From Actinoplanes lobatus (GTDB taxonomy: Bacteria; Actinomycetota; Actinomycetes; Mycobacteriales; Micromonosporaceae): a DNA stretch of 64,000 nt. Location of the stretch: positions 3,539,001 through 3,603,000 of the forward strand of contig NZ_JACHNC010000001.1 in NCBI RefSeq assembly GCF_014205215.1, given 5' to 3'. The notes beneath the pieces are model-generated. The model saw nothing but the letters and a program-made list of their open reading frames with translations, was not told where the DNA came from and ran no database searches. Position numbers and translations under genes: made by a program. Of the stretch, positions 47,648 to 56,891 are shown one piece after another (within the stretch, counting starts at the first letter, position 1; each line of letters opens with the position of its first letter).

Positions 47648-48958
47648 TCAGGGCGTGGTAGGCGTCAGTTCCCATCCGGTGATGACCGTGTCCGACTCGA
47701 AGCCGTCCGCGGTGCGGGCACGGGCCATGACCTCCAGGTATTCCGCTCCGGGGCGCGTGGTGTGAACGAAGGTGGCGTTGCCGTTCTCGTCGGCGGTCAC
47801 CACCTGCTCGGTGTTCCCGAAGTCGACGGAATAGACGAACTCGGTGACGTCCGGTGAGTCCGTACGCAGGATGATCGTGACCGGCCGGCCCGCGGGTGAC
47901 GGGCTGCCGTCGGTCGGCAGGTCGGGCGAGCTGATGGCCGGTCGCGGAACCTGCACTGGCACGTAGAGGTTCGCCCTGGTCTCGGGCGAGACCACGCCCT
48001 CCGCGGTCTGGCTGGTGACGGTCAGGAAGTTGTCCCCCCGCCGGTCAGGGGTGACGACGACGGTGCTGCGGCCCTCGGCATCGGCGGTGGCGGTCGCTGG
48101 CGGGCCATCGTTCAGCCGGTAGGTGAACGACACCGTCCCGGGCACCTGACTCGAGAGTTGGATCGTCCGCGGCTCGCCGACTGCGGCGCCCCAATTCTGG
48201 TCGAAGACCTTCGGCGTGTGGTCGATGACCTGGAACGAGTACGTCGTCTCGACCGAGCGGTTGAGGGTGCGGTCGATCGCCTGAACCGTGAGGACGTTGG
48301 TGCCCAGCATGGTCGGCGTGATGTCGACGGTGGCCCGGCCGTCACGGCCCACCGGCACCTCGACCAGCCCGGTCGTGGTCGTCGAGTACCGGAACTTCGC
48401 CACGTCCCGGTCACCTCCGGCCACGGCGAACGTGAACTTCCCGGTGATGCCCGCGCCGCCGCCCGGAGCGTTTTCCGGATAGTCGGTGGACGTCACGACC
48501 GGGGCGTGCGGACGGGTCGTGTCGACGGTGACGGTGCAGATCGGTGACCACGCCGACACGGCGCCCGCGGCGTCGGTGGCGCGTGCCTTCAGGTGATATT
48601 TCTGGCCGTCGGTCAGGGTGGCCGGGACCGTCGTGAACACGGTGCCGGAGTACGTCAGTTCGGTGGCGGTCCAGTCGATGCGCCGCGCCGGTTCGCCGGC
48701 CGGCCAGATCACGAACGCCGGGGTCAGCGTCTCGCCCGGAACCGTGGCGAAGTCGGCGTCGGTGAACTGGGCGGTGACCGCCGGGCCGGTGGTGCCGACG
48801 AGGATGCCGCCGGGCGCGCAGGCGATGCCGCCGACCGTCAGCGACGTGGGGACGGCCGGCGGGTTGTTGGTGGCCGCCGCCCAGCTCGGGGAGGCGGATA
48901 GGGCAAGGACGACGGTCGTCGCGGCGACTGTGGTGACGCGGTGAGCAAGGAAACCCAT
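47648..48958 (-). CDS. Secreted protein with Ig/FN3-like repeats
   Basis: 436 residues from the ATG at 48958 (GGGGGA upstream). Signal peptide (VTTVAATTVVLALSASPSWA), then three or four beta-sandwich domains of about 100 residues (AWSPICTVTVDTTRPHAP, TYSFQVIDHTP, GPPATATADAEGRSTVVV). A much longer frame exists upstream but overlaps the DUF2293 gene in another frame and is not real. Likely cell-surface or extracellular. Confidence 0.7.
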   Translation of the reverse strand: MGFLAHRVTTVAATTVVLALSASPSWAAATNNPPAVPTSLTVGGIACAPGGILVGTTGPAVTAQFTDADFATVPGETLTPAFVIWPAGEPARRIDWTATELTYSGTVFTTVPATLTDGQKYHLKARATDAAGAVSAWSPICTVTVDTTRPHAPVVTSTDYPENAPGGGAGITGKFTFAVAGGDRDVAKFRYSTTTTGLVEVPVGRDGRATVDITPTMLGTNVLTVQAIDRTLNRSVETTYSFQVIDHTPKVFDQNWGAAVGEPRTIQLSSQVPGTVSFTYRLNDGPPATATADAEGRSTVVVTPDRRGDNFLTVTSQTAEGVVSPETRANLYVPVQVPRPAISSPDLPTDGSPSPAGRPVTIILRTDSPDVTEFVYSVDFGNTEQVVTADENGNATFVHTTRPGAEYLEVMARARTADGFESDTVITGWELTPTTP

Positions 48959-49005
48959 GAATCCCCCGCAGATAGTGATGAGCGCCGATTCGGCGCGTCG
49001 TGATC

Positions 49006-50061
49006 CTAAGGGGTTCGCCAAAGGGCGAGCACGTGATCGATGGCGTCCCGGATCCGGGCTCTGGCCTCGTCCCGGGGGACTCCGGACATCAACAGCTCGT
49101 CGTACGGGGTGTCGTCGTGCCGGATCGAGGCGATCACCGCCCGGGTGACCGCGTCCGGGTCGAGGGCCCGGCCGGCGGCGCTCCGGCCCACCCGGCCGCT
49201 GCCGCGGATGCTGGTGTGCTGGCTGATCGCGTCGGCCCGGTCCGGTGGGCAGCCGGGGAACAGACGGGTGATCTCCCCGGCCAGCTCTCCCTGGAACGTC
49301 TCGTCGGCGGCCTCGCGGCGTTCGCGGTCGCGTTCGCGGCGGCGGGCGCGGGCCTCCTCGTCGGACAGGCACTGCTGTTCGGCCTGGTCGAGTGCGGTCT
49401 GTTCGACCAGCAGGCCCTGGCGTTCGTGGCGTTTGCGGGAGCGGTTGAAGCGGACGACCACCGCGGAGAGCCGGCTGGCCGCCTTGGCGCGGCGGGTGAG
49501 CGCCGCGTCGCCGGCCGGCAGGAAGACCAGGTGGTCGAGGTCGGCGCAGGTGAGGCAGATCGGGCCGGCGTCCTCCATCGTCAGCATCTCGGCGCCGTCG
49601 TGGCCGCAGCTCGCGCAGGTGAAGTCGCGCACCGGCAGCATCACCACGAGATCCGGGGGCCGGCTCTGCCGGGCGGTCAGCCGTTCCCGCTGGCGTTCCG
49701 GCAGGTCCGCGGGCATCCAGTGGGTGCGGTAGGCGCGTTCCCGCGCGGGGTCGGCGGTGGCGGTGAAGCGCAGCGGCCGGCGGTCGCGGGTGGCGGACGG
49801 GTAGTCGACCTCGCTGGGGCGCAGACCCCGGCTCTCCACCCAGCGGTGGAAGATCTCCAGGGCATCGGTGAGCCGGTCGGCGGAGACCGCCGCGACGGAC
49901 TCCAGGTCTGGTGCCCGGCCCTGCCGCCAGTCGGTGACCAGCCCGGGTGGCAGCCAGCCCATCCCGGTGAGCACGTCGAGCGGGCACACGTGACGCTGCC
50001 GCTCCAGGGCCTGCTCGGCCGCGGTCACCACGTGGCGTTCCAGCTTGGCGACGGGCGGCAT
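49006..50061 (-). CDS. DUF2293-domain protein with zinc ribbon
   Basis: 351 residues. A zinc ribbon at ~140 (CASCGHDGAEML with ICLTC) and a C-terminal DUF2293 domain (ITRLFPGCPPDRADAI, QHTSIRGSGRVGRSAAG, YDELLMSGVPRDEAR). The N-terminal part resembles a UBA-like or helicase-associated region only vaguely. Conserved in actinobacteria; function unknown. Confidence 0.75.
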   Translation of the reverse strand: MPPVAKLERHVVTAAEQALERQRHVCPLDVLTGMGWLPPGLVTDWRQGRAPDLESVAAVSADRLTDALEIFHRWVESRGLRPSEVDYPSATRDRRPLRFTATADPARERAYRTHWMPADLPERQRERLTARQSRPPDLVVMLPVRDFTCASCGHDGAEMLTMEDAGPICLTCADLDHLVFLPAGDAALTRRAKAASRLSAVVVRFNRSRKRHERQGLLVEQTALDQAEQQCLSDEEARARRRERDRERREAADETFQGELAGEITRLFPGCPPDRADAISQHTSIRGSGRVGRSAAGRALDPDAVTRAVIASIRHDDTPYDELLMSGVPRDEARARIRDAIDHVLALWRTP

Positions 50062-50214
50062 GGGGGCACGCTACTCCGCTCCGGGAACGGGTGGGCACAG
50101 ATGGGCCACAGGTTTCGTGATCCGATCCGGTCAATGGCTCGTATCACCCTGTGTCCGCAAGTGTCGACGCGACTCGATGAGTCCTGGGTGGCACACGAGA
50201 ACGAGGGAGGTTTG

Positions 50215-51015
50215 ATGTCCGTGTGGCGCCGTCTGTGCAGTGCCGCGGTTCTCTCCGCCGCGCTGGTCATGCTCGTGCCGGATCCGGCACGGGCCGCGCC
50301 GGACGTCCCGGTGCCTCCCGAGAACCTGCTGCTCGACCGGGGGACCGGTGCGATCTCGGCCGCGGACAAGGATCTCGTCGTGAAGGTCCGTCTGGCCGGC
50401 CTGTGGGAGATCCCGGCGGGGGAGATGGCCCAGCAGAAGTCGAACAGTGCACGGATCAAGCGGATCGGCCAGAACATCGCCGACCAGCATGCCGCGCTCG
50501 ACCAGCTGGCCCGTGCCGCCGCCAAGGAACTGAAGATCGCCCTGCCCAACGAGCCGAACAGCGACCAGCAGGGCTGGCTCGACGAGATGGAGGCGGCGCA
50601 GGGCCCCGAGTTCGACGCGATCTACATCGACCGGCTGAGGTCCGCGCACGGCAAGATCTTCCCGGCGATCGCGACGATCCGGGCGAGCACCCGCAACGAC
50701 ACCGTCCGCAAGCTGGCCCAGCAGGCGAACCAGTTCGTCATGACGCACATGACCCTGCTGGAGAGCAGCGGGATCGTGGACTTCGCCGCCCTGCCGACCG
50801 CCCCGGCCCCGAACGCCGCGGCCAGCAGCAAGCCGGCCGCCCAGGTCCTCTCCGCGGCCGAACAGAACTCTGGTGAGAGCGGCGCGAACATTCCGTTGAT
50901 CGCCGCGGCCCTGGCCGGCGGCCTGGTCGCGGGCGGCCTCGTCACCCGGCAGATCGTCGGTGGCCGCGGCCGGAACGGCTACCGGTCGAGGCGCCCACGC
51001 TATTACGGAGGCTGA
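50215..51015 (+). CDS. DUF4142-domain exported protein
   Basis: 266 residues, ATG with GGGAGG upstream. Signal peptide (LCSAAVLSAALVMLVPDPARA), DUF4142 helical bundle at ~45-195 (AADKDLVVKVRLAGLWEIPA, MAQQKSNSARIKRIGQNIAD), a linker, and a C-terminal transmembrane helix (IPLIAAALAGGLVAGGLVTR) with a basic tail. Probably anchored at the cell envelope. Confidence 0.75.
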   Translation: MSVWRRLCSAAVLSAALVMLVPDPARAAPDVPVPPENLLLDRGTGAISAADKDLVVKVRLAGLWEIPAGEMAQQKSNSARIKRIGQNIADQHAALDQLARAAAKELKIALPNEPNSDQQGWLDEMEAAQGPEFDAIYIDRLRSAHGKIFPAIATIRASTRNDTVRKLAQQANQFVMTHMTLLESSGIVDFAALPTAPAPNAAASSKPAAQVLSAAEQNSGESGANIPLIAAALAGGLVAGGLVTRQIVGGRGRNGYRSRRPRYYGG

Positions 51016-51038
51016 ATCCTCGTCGTTAGGGTGGCGCG

Positions 51039-54000
51039 ATGACCTCGTCGACGGATGGTGTGATCGTCACCGATTGGCTCCGCAAGGTCCTGCACCCGCG
51101 CCGGGGTGGCATCGTCACCGACATCCGGCCGCTCGCCGGGGCCGACGAGGCCTGGGCCGGCCTGCGGCGCGGCATCTGGGCGCAGGACGCCGCGATCCGG
51201 GCGAACTCCACCGAGTCGTCGCGGGTGTGGCAGCTGGTCACCTCGTCCGTCGCGGAGGACCGGGCGCTCGGCGCCCGGCTGCTCGACGAGGGGATGCGGA
51301 TCGGTGACGAGCGGGAGGACCATGCTCTGATCCGGGCGGTCCGCGAGCGGTTCCAGTACGTCGATCACGGCGCCGACGAGTGGCTGGCCGACTTCCTGGT
51401 GGCCGCCCACGGCCTGCCCGAGGCGTGCCGGCGGGTGCTCGGCGGCTTCCACGTCGACCTGCCGTACACCGGGGTGGGTGTCTTCGGCCGGCTGCGGGAA
51501 CTGCTGGTGGCGGCCGATGCGACGACGTACGCCCAGGCCCGTGACCTGCTGCTGGACGTGCGGGACCGGATGGCCAAGGAGCTCACCGGCAGCCTCCGCG
51601 CCGACCTGTTCTGGGCGGTCACCTATCTGCTGCCGCTCGGCCCCCAGGCGGGGCCGGAGGAGCGGGCCGCGCACGCCGAGGCGATGCTGTACGTCGGCCG
51701 GTTCGGCAACGCCGCGGTACACGCCTCCGGGCTGGCCGCCGGCGACCTGGACACCCTCGAACGGTTCCTGCGCGCCAACGACCGGGTGCGCCACGAGTTC
51801 TTCGCCGGCCGGCTCTACCTGTCCGGCGTCGTGGAGACGGCGGGCGCGGCGGCCGGCCCGGTGCTGGCACGGATGCGGCCGGACTCCCCGTACCACGACG
51901 ACCCGTATTACAACGGCATCTGGTGCACTCTGCTCGCCCACGTCGACGACGACACGGCCCGGGCCGCGCTGGACGAGCAGCGCCGTGCCGGGCATACGTG
52001 GGCGACCGGATTCACCGTTCCGGAAACGGCGCGGGTGGACGTACCGGATGAATTGCCTTGTCCTTATCAGCCGCCGAAGGCGGTGCATCCGGCCTGGCTG
52101 GCCGTGGCCGTGCCGGTGGAGCCCGTGCTGCGCCTCCGGGACGCCGAGCGGGAGGAGGCCGGGCGGAAGGGCGTGTACCCGGACGCCGAGCAGTGGGACG
52201 GCGTGCCGATCGGCCGGTGCGACACCGCCGCGGTGACCGCCTGGCTGGAGCATCGCGAGCGCTGGGCGATCCCGGCGACGCTGCCCGCCCTGGCTCTCGC
52301 GCCGCGCTGGACCCATGAGCGGCTGATGGCCCTCGGGTTCACCCACTACCACTACTGGGTGCGGTCGCTGATCCCGTTGCTGCTGCTCAGGCACGGGGTG
52401 AGTCACGTCGCGCCGCTGCTGTCGGCGTTCGCGGACGCGGCGAGCGTGGAGGCGGCGCTGGAGGTGGCGCAGCCGGTCGGGCACGCGTCGCTGGCCGCGC
52501 CGATGGCCCGCGCCTTCGCCGGGAAGAAGCACCGCCGCCCGGCCCGCTCCTGGTTGCTGCGCCATCCGGAGCACGCGGCCGCCGGGACGGTGGCGCTGTG
52601 GCGCGCCGAACCGGACGACCCGGCGACCGGGCGGGTGCTGCGCTACCTCGACGCGCAGGGGCACCGGGAGCTGCTCACCACCCAGGCCGGCGACCGGGCC
52701 GCGGACCTGGTCACGCTCCTGGAACGGGACCCGCTCGACGCGCCGAAGGCCAGGAGGCCGAAGATCGCGGCCTATCTGACGGCCGAGCCGCTGCCTCCGC
52801 TCACGGCCGCCGACGGCAGCCGGGCGACAACCGACGATCAAGACCATTTCCTGGTACGCCTGGCGTCGTGCGACACCGACGAGGTGCACCCGGCGGTCCT
52901 CGCCGCCCGGAACCGCTGGACCGCCGCGTCCCGGGCCGCCTTCGCCGACGCGCTGTTCGACCGCTGGGTAGCCGCCGGGGCGCCGGCCGCCGACGGCTGG
53001 TGCATGCAGGCGGTGGGCCTGATCGGCGACGACGCGGGCGCCCGGCGGCTGGCCGCGCACGCCCGGCAGTGGGCCGGCACCAACGCGGCGGCCCGGGCCC
53101 AGGCCGCCCTCGACGCACTGCGGCATCGCGGCACCGAGGCCGCCCTGATCGAGTTGAGCCTGCTCGCCGAGCGCTCCCGGTTCCCGGTCTTCAAGAGCCG
53201 CGCCCGGGACCACATCGAGGCGATCGCCGACCTGCGCGGGCTCGCCCCGGACGAGCTGGCCGACCGGCTGGTGCCGTCGCTCGGCCTCGACGAGGAGGGC
53301 GGGGACGTCCTCGACACCGGCGCCGGAGTGTTCCGGATCGGCTTCGACCACCAGCTGGCCCCGGTCCTGCGGGACGTGGACGGCCGGATCCTCGCTGACC
53401 TGCCCCGGGGCGGCGACCCGCAGCGACGTAGGGCGGCCAAGGACCGGCTCACCGCGCTGCGCAAGGAGGCCCGCGCCTCGGCGTCGCTGCACGTGGCCCG
53501 GCTGGAACGGGCGATGTGTGCCCAGCGGCGGATCCCGGCCCCGGTCTTCCTGGACCGGTTCGCGGCCCATCCGTGGATGACCCACCTGGCCCGCCGCCTG
53601 GTCTGGGGCGTCTTCGACGGCGAGGCCTTGACCGGCACGATCCGGATCGCCGAGGACGGCACACCGGCCACCGTGGACGACGAACTGGCCGCGCTGCCGG
53701 ACGACGCGACCCTCAGCGTGCTGCATCCGCTGCTCTTCCCGGACGGCGACCTGGCCGCCTGGGGCGCGGTCTTCGCCGACTATCAGCTGCTCCAGCCGTT
53801 CGCACAGCTCGACCGGCCGGTTCATCGAGACCTTCGAGACCTTTCCCGGTACGCCGGGAGCGCGACCACCTACGCCGCGCTGCGCGGCCTGGAACGGCGC
53901 GGTTGGACGCGCTGGTACGACGCCGCCGTCCAGATGGCGAAACCGCTGGGCGGGGGAAGACACGCGCTGCTGCGCACCGATCCGGGCTGGCACGCCTCGG

Positions 54001-54131
54001 ACACCGTCGACACCGCCCCGCCGCAGACCGTCGTCGACGTGATCCTGGTCGGTGCGGGCGGTCTCAGTCCCGGGGAACTGCCGCCGGTGGTCTTCTCGGA
54101 ACTGGTGCACGATCTGCGCATACTCGACTGA
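51039..54131 (+). CDS. DUF4132-domain large protein
   Basis: 1030 residues. The first ~600 look like HEAT-type helical repeats. The last third carries the DUF4132 signature (ARDHIEAIADLRGLAPDELA, AKDRLTALRKEARASASLHV, HPWMTHLARRLVWGVFD, FRIAEDGT-like IRIAEDGTPATV). Homologues include E. coli YehI/MolR-type proteins, with WGR-related roles unknown. No signal peptide. Confidence 0.75.
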   Translation: MTSSTDGVIVTDWLRKVLHPRRGGIVTDIRPLAGADEAWAGLRRGIWAQDAAIRANSTESSRVWQLVTSSVAEDRALGARLLDEGMRIGDEREDHALIRAVRERFQYVDHGADEWLADFLVAAHGLPEACRRVLGGFHVDLPYTGVGVFGRLRELLVAADATTYAQARDLLLDVRDRMAKELTGSLRADLFWAVTYLLPLGPQAGPEERAAHAEAMLYVGRFGNAAVHASGLAAGDLDTLERFLRANDRVRHEFFAGRLYLSGVVETAGAAAGPVLARMRPDSPYHDDPYYNGIWCTLLAHVDDDTARAALDEQRRAGHTWATGFTVPETARVDVPDELPCPYQPPKAVHPAWLAVAVPVEPVLRLRDAEREEAGRKGVYPDAEQWDGVPIGRCDTAAVTAWLEHRERWAIPATLPALALAPRWTHERLMALGFTHYHYWVRSLIPLLLLRHGVSHVAPLLSAFADAASVEAALEVAQPVGHASLAAPMARAFAGKKHRRPARSWLLRHPEHAAAGTVALWRAEPDDPATGRVLRYLDAQGHRELLTTQAGDRAADLVTLLERDPLDAPKARRPKIAAYLTAEPLPPLTAADGSRATTDDQDHFLVRLASCDTDEVHPAVLAARNRWTAASRAAFADALFDRWVAAGAPAADGWCMQAVGLIGDDAGARRLAAHARQWAGTNAAARAQAALDALRHRGTEAALIELSLLAERSRFPVFKSRARDHIEAIADLRGLAPDELADRLVPSLGLDEEGGDVLDTGAGVFRIGFDHQLAPVLRDVDGRILADLPRGGDPQRRRAAKDRLTALRKEARASASLHVARLERAMCAQRRIPAPVFLDRFAAHPWMTHLARRLVWGVFDGEALTGTIRIAEDGTPATVDDELAALPDDATLSVLHPLLFPDGDLAAWGAVFADYQLLQPFAQLDRPVHRDLRDLSRYAGSATTYAALRGLERRGWTRWYDAAVQMAKPLGGGRHALLRTDPGWHASDTVDTAPPQTVVDVILVGAGGLSPGELPPVVFSELVHDLRILD

Positions 54132-54153
54132 GCCGGCCGCGCATCCAAGAATT

Positions 54154-54161
54154 GCTATAAT
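54154..54161 (+). promoter_or_regulatory. Extended -10 promoter of the FkbM gene
   Basis: TGCTATAAT, five bases before the ATG at 54167. Transcription would begin at or next to the start codon, giving a leaderless message. No -35 is visible. Confidence 0.6.
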
Positions 54162-54166
54162 CCGGT

Positions 54167-54934
54167 ATGCAATTCAACCGTGACGCGCTCGACTCGCTCA
54201 AAGCCGATCCGGCGGCCTCGCCCATTCACCGGTCGCTCGGTTTCTACTACGGAAATGCGGAGCACGACGCGGCGCTGGACGCGTTCTACGCGCGTTTCGT
54301 GGGTCCCGGCGATCTGGTCTTCGACGTCGGGGCGCACGTGGGGGACCGGATCGGGAGTTTCCGGCGGCTCGGGGCGAGGGTCGTCGCGGTGGAGCCACAG
54401 CCGCTCTGCCTGCGTGCGATCCGGGAGATCTACGCTGGTGACGACGATGTGGTGGCGATTCCGGCGGTGTGCGGCGGGTCCGCCGGGACGGTCGACTTCT
54501 ACGTCAACTCGGCGAATCCCACGGTGTCCACGGCGTCCAGCGACTTCGTCCGGGCCGCCGACGGGGCCGACGGCTGGCAGGGTCAGGTGTGGGACGAGCA
54601 GTTCCGGGTCCGGTCCGTGACACTCGATTCACTGATCGCCGAACAGGGGATTCCGGCATTCGTGAAAATTGACGTCGAAGGGTTCGAGGAAACGGTTCTC
54701 TCGGGTCTGACCCGTTCCGTTCCGGCGCTGTCCTTCGAATTCACGACAATTGAACGGGAAGTGGCGCTGCGCTGTCTCGACCGGGTCACCGGGCTCGGTT
54801 TCAAGGAGTTCAACATCGCGATGGGCGAGTCGATGTCGATGACCTTCCCGGAGTGGGTGGGCCGGGAGGAGATGGCCACCCACGTCCGGGAGCTGCCGCA
54901 CGAGGCGAACGCCGGCGACGTCTACTGCCGCTGA
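54167..54934 (+). CDS. FkbM-family methyltransferase
   Basis: 255 residues. SAM-binding motif LVFDVGAHVGDR at ~48, acidic VVAVEPQP at ~73, and the FkbM landmark FVKIDVEGFEETVL at ~165. Family members O-methylate sugars or polyketides. The gene stands alone between unrelated neighbours; AT-rich segments at both ends differ slightly from the surrounding composition. Confidence 0.85.
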   Translation: MQFNRDALDSLKADPAASPIHRSLGFYYGNAEHDAALDAFYARFVGPGDLVFDVGAHVGDRIGSFRRLGARVVAVEPQPLCLRAIREIYAGDDDVVAIPAVCGGSAGTVDFYVNSANPTVSTASSDFVRAADGADGWQGQVWDEQFRVRSVTLDSLIAEQGIPAFVKIDVEGFEETVLSGLTRSVPALSFEFTTIEREVALRCLDRVTGLGFKEFNIAMGESMSMTFPEWVGREEMATHVRELPHEANAGDVYCR

Positions 54935-54937
54935 GCC

Positions 54938-55690
54938 CTACACGGTGGTGGCGGCGGGTTCCGCCTGGCGGGATCCGCTCCACCAGGGGGCCTCGCGGCG
55001 CAGCGACTCCCGCTGCCACAGCCAGCGGACGTCCTTGCCGAACGACCAGACCAGCGAGGCGATGCTGACCGCGATGCAGGCCTGCGCCAGCGGGACCGGC
55101 AGCAGGCCGGCGCTCGTCACCACCAGGACGGCGCCCTGTGAGGCGGCCACCACCTTGCGGGAGAACCGCGGCGGCAGCGCGCCGTTCAGCCAGGGCATCG
55201 GGTAGGACGCGAGCACGTAGGCGTACCGGAAGAGGCCGATGCCGACCGCCCACCAGCCCAGCGTGGTGCCCAGGTAGACACTCAGCGCGATGGCCAGGAC
55301 CGAGTCGGCCTCCATGTCGAACCGGGCACCGAACTCCGAGGTGGTGCCGGTCCGCCGGGCGATCTGGCCGTCCAGGCCGTCACACGCCAGGGACACCGCG
55401 GCCAGCCCGATCAGCGCGACGTGGTGGGTGTTCCCGGCGACCGCGTCGGCGGTGAGGGCGATCACCCCGCCGGTCAGGATCAGCCGGCCGAAGGTGACGG
55501 TGTCGGCGTGCCCCCAGCGGTGGCCGTGGTGGTGCTCCAGGGAACGGCCCAGCAGCGTCCACGTACCGGCCGCGAAGACGATCCCGGCCAGCCAGCCCGC
55601 CGCCCCGAGCCCGACGGTGGCTCCCAGCAGGAGCAGGACGGTTGCTTGCACGATGCCGCCGAGGACCAATGGGCGTGCCGGAACCGTCAC
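54938..55690 (-). CDS. CDP-alcohol phosphatidyltransferase family protein
   Basis: 250 residues, GTG start. Six hydrophobic segments and a complete CDP-OH-P motif (CDGLDGQIARRTGTTSEFGA followed by RFDMEADS) at about 100-127. The enzyme swaps CMP for an alcohol in phospholipid or polar-lipid synthesis. Substrate not deducible. Confidence 0.85.
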   Translation of the reverse strand: MTVPARPLVLGGIVQATVLLLLGATVGLGAAGWLAGIVFAAGTWTLLGRSLEHHHGHRWGHADTVTFGRLILTGGVIALTADAVAGNTHHVALIGLAAVSLACDGLDGQIARRTGTTSEFGARFDMEADSVLAIALSVYLGTTLGWWAVGIGLFRYAYVLASYPMPWLNGALPPRFSRKVVAASQGAVLVVTSAGLLPVPLAQACIAVSIASLVWSFGKDVRWLWQRESLRREAPWWSGSRQAEPAATTV

Positions 55691-55753
55691 TATTCCTCCT
55701 GTAGCCGCTCGTTGACCTGCCGTCCGGTAACACGGCTCGGGGCGGCGGGCGGT

Positions 55754-56614
55754 TCAGCCGGAGATCTTGAATTCCGCGGGCGCGCCGAGCCGGTCCGCGA
55801 TCCGCTCGGCGTACGCGGTCAGGAAGGACTGCCGGACCGTACGGCTCTTCGAGTCGACCAGGTTCATGGCCCGGGCCGCCTGCGCCAGCAGCGAACCGAA
55901 CAGCAGCTCGGTGGCGTACAGGCCGGTCACCGGCCCGGTGACGTCGACCACGCCGAACTCCTGCATCCAGACGGCGTGACAGCCGTTCGCCGCGGCCACC
56001 GCACACAGCAGCTGTGCCTTCGGCTGCTCGTACGGGTTGTCCACGGCGATCCGCCGCCCACCCGTGCGCCCGTCCCCGGTGTTCTCCCGGAGCAGTTCCT
56101 GTGCCGCCAGGGTGCGGGCCTCCGCGATCTCGGCGTCGTCGGTGCCCTCGGCCTCGGCCAGCAGTCCCCGTACCCGGTCCAGCAGTTGCCGGCCCGGCTC
56201 ACCGGCCGGCGCCGGGCTGACCGGCCCGACCCGCGGCATCGACGTGAGCAGGCGCAGCACCTGGAGGATCGACTCGATGGCGTCGGTCCGGTCGAGCCCG
56301 TTGCGGTCCGCCCACTCGGGCAGCGGTTCCGGCCCGGTGACGAGCCGGCTGTGCCGGGCGCTGTGCTCGCGCCGTACCGCCCGGACCATCTCGGACGTCT
56401 GCCATCCGCGTTGTCCGGCCCGCTCGATCTCGCCGTGCAGGGCCGCGAGCAGCGTTCGGTCGACCTCGCGCGGGTCGGTGCTCGATGCCAGCCGGAGACA
56501 GGCCCCGGTGTCGAGATCGAGCAGGGTGTCGGTGACCGGCCGTTGGGCCGGGATGCGGGGCCGGCCTGCCGCCAACCGCTTCACCTTGTGTCGTTTCCGG
56601 CTGTTCCAGCCCAC
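55754..56614 (-). CDS. DUF2786-domain protein
   Basis: 286 residues. The DUF2786 motif is visible at ~150 (RVRGLLAEAEGTDDAEIAEA, LAAQELLRE); the C-terminal half is alpha/beta (QLLCAVAAANGCHAVWMQEFG). Conserved actinobacterial protein of unknown function. Confidence 0.75.
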   Translation of the reverse strand: MGWNSRKRHKVKRLAAGRPRIPAQRPVTDTLLDLDTGACLRLASSTDPREVDRTLLAALHGEIERAGQRGWQTSEMVRAVRREHSARHSRLVTGPEPLPEWADRNGLDRTDAIESILQVLRLLTSMPRVGPVSPAPAGEPGRQLLDRVRGLLAEAEGTDDAEIAEARTLAAQELLRENTGDGRTGGRRIAVDNPYEQPKAQLLCAVAAANGCHAVWMQEFGVVDVTGPVTGLYATELLFGSLLAQAARAMNLVDSKSRTVRQSFLTAYAERIADRLGAPAEFKISG

Positions 56615-56891
56615 GGGTGGTTCACCTTGCTGTCGGAGTCGGGTTTCTCGGCCACCTCACCATCCGGGGCGGAGAGCCCGTGGGGTTTCGCGGGGCGTTG
56701 CACCCGATCGGGCAGTGCGCTACCGATCGGCAACCTCCGGTGGGGGTACCGGGCCACCACGGGCCGGTAATCCCGCGGCGGGTACCCCATTTGCAACCTT
56801 TCTGCATTGAGCCAAACTTTGCAGCGAGCGGCGCGGCCGCCGAAAGGGAGGGTCCACACCGAAAAGCAACCTCGAGAGAGGCGGAGTTCCC

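Noticed and set aside
48959..50134. N-terminal extension of the secreted Ig-like protein to 828 residues
   Set aside because: The extension overlaps the DUF2293 gene in another frame and precedes a good signal peptide and ribosome site at 48958.
51003..54110. 1035-codon minus-strand frame opposite the DUF4132 gene
   Set aside because: Shadow of a long GC-rich gene; no domain, while the plus frame has clear DUF4132 motifs.
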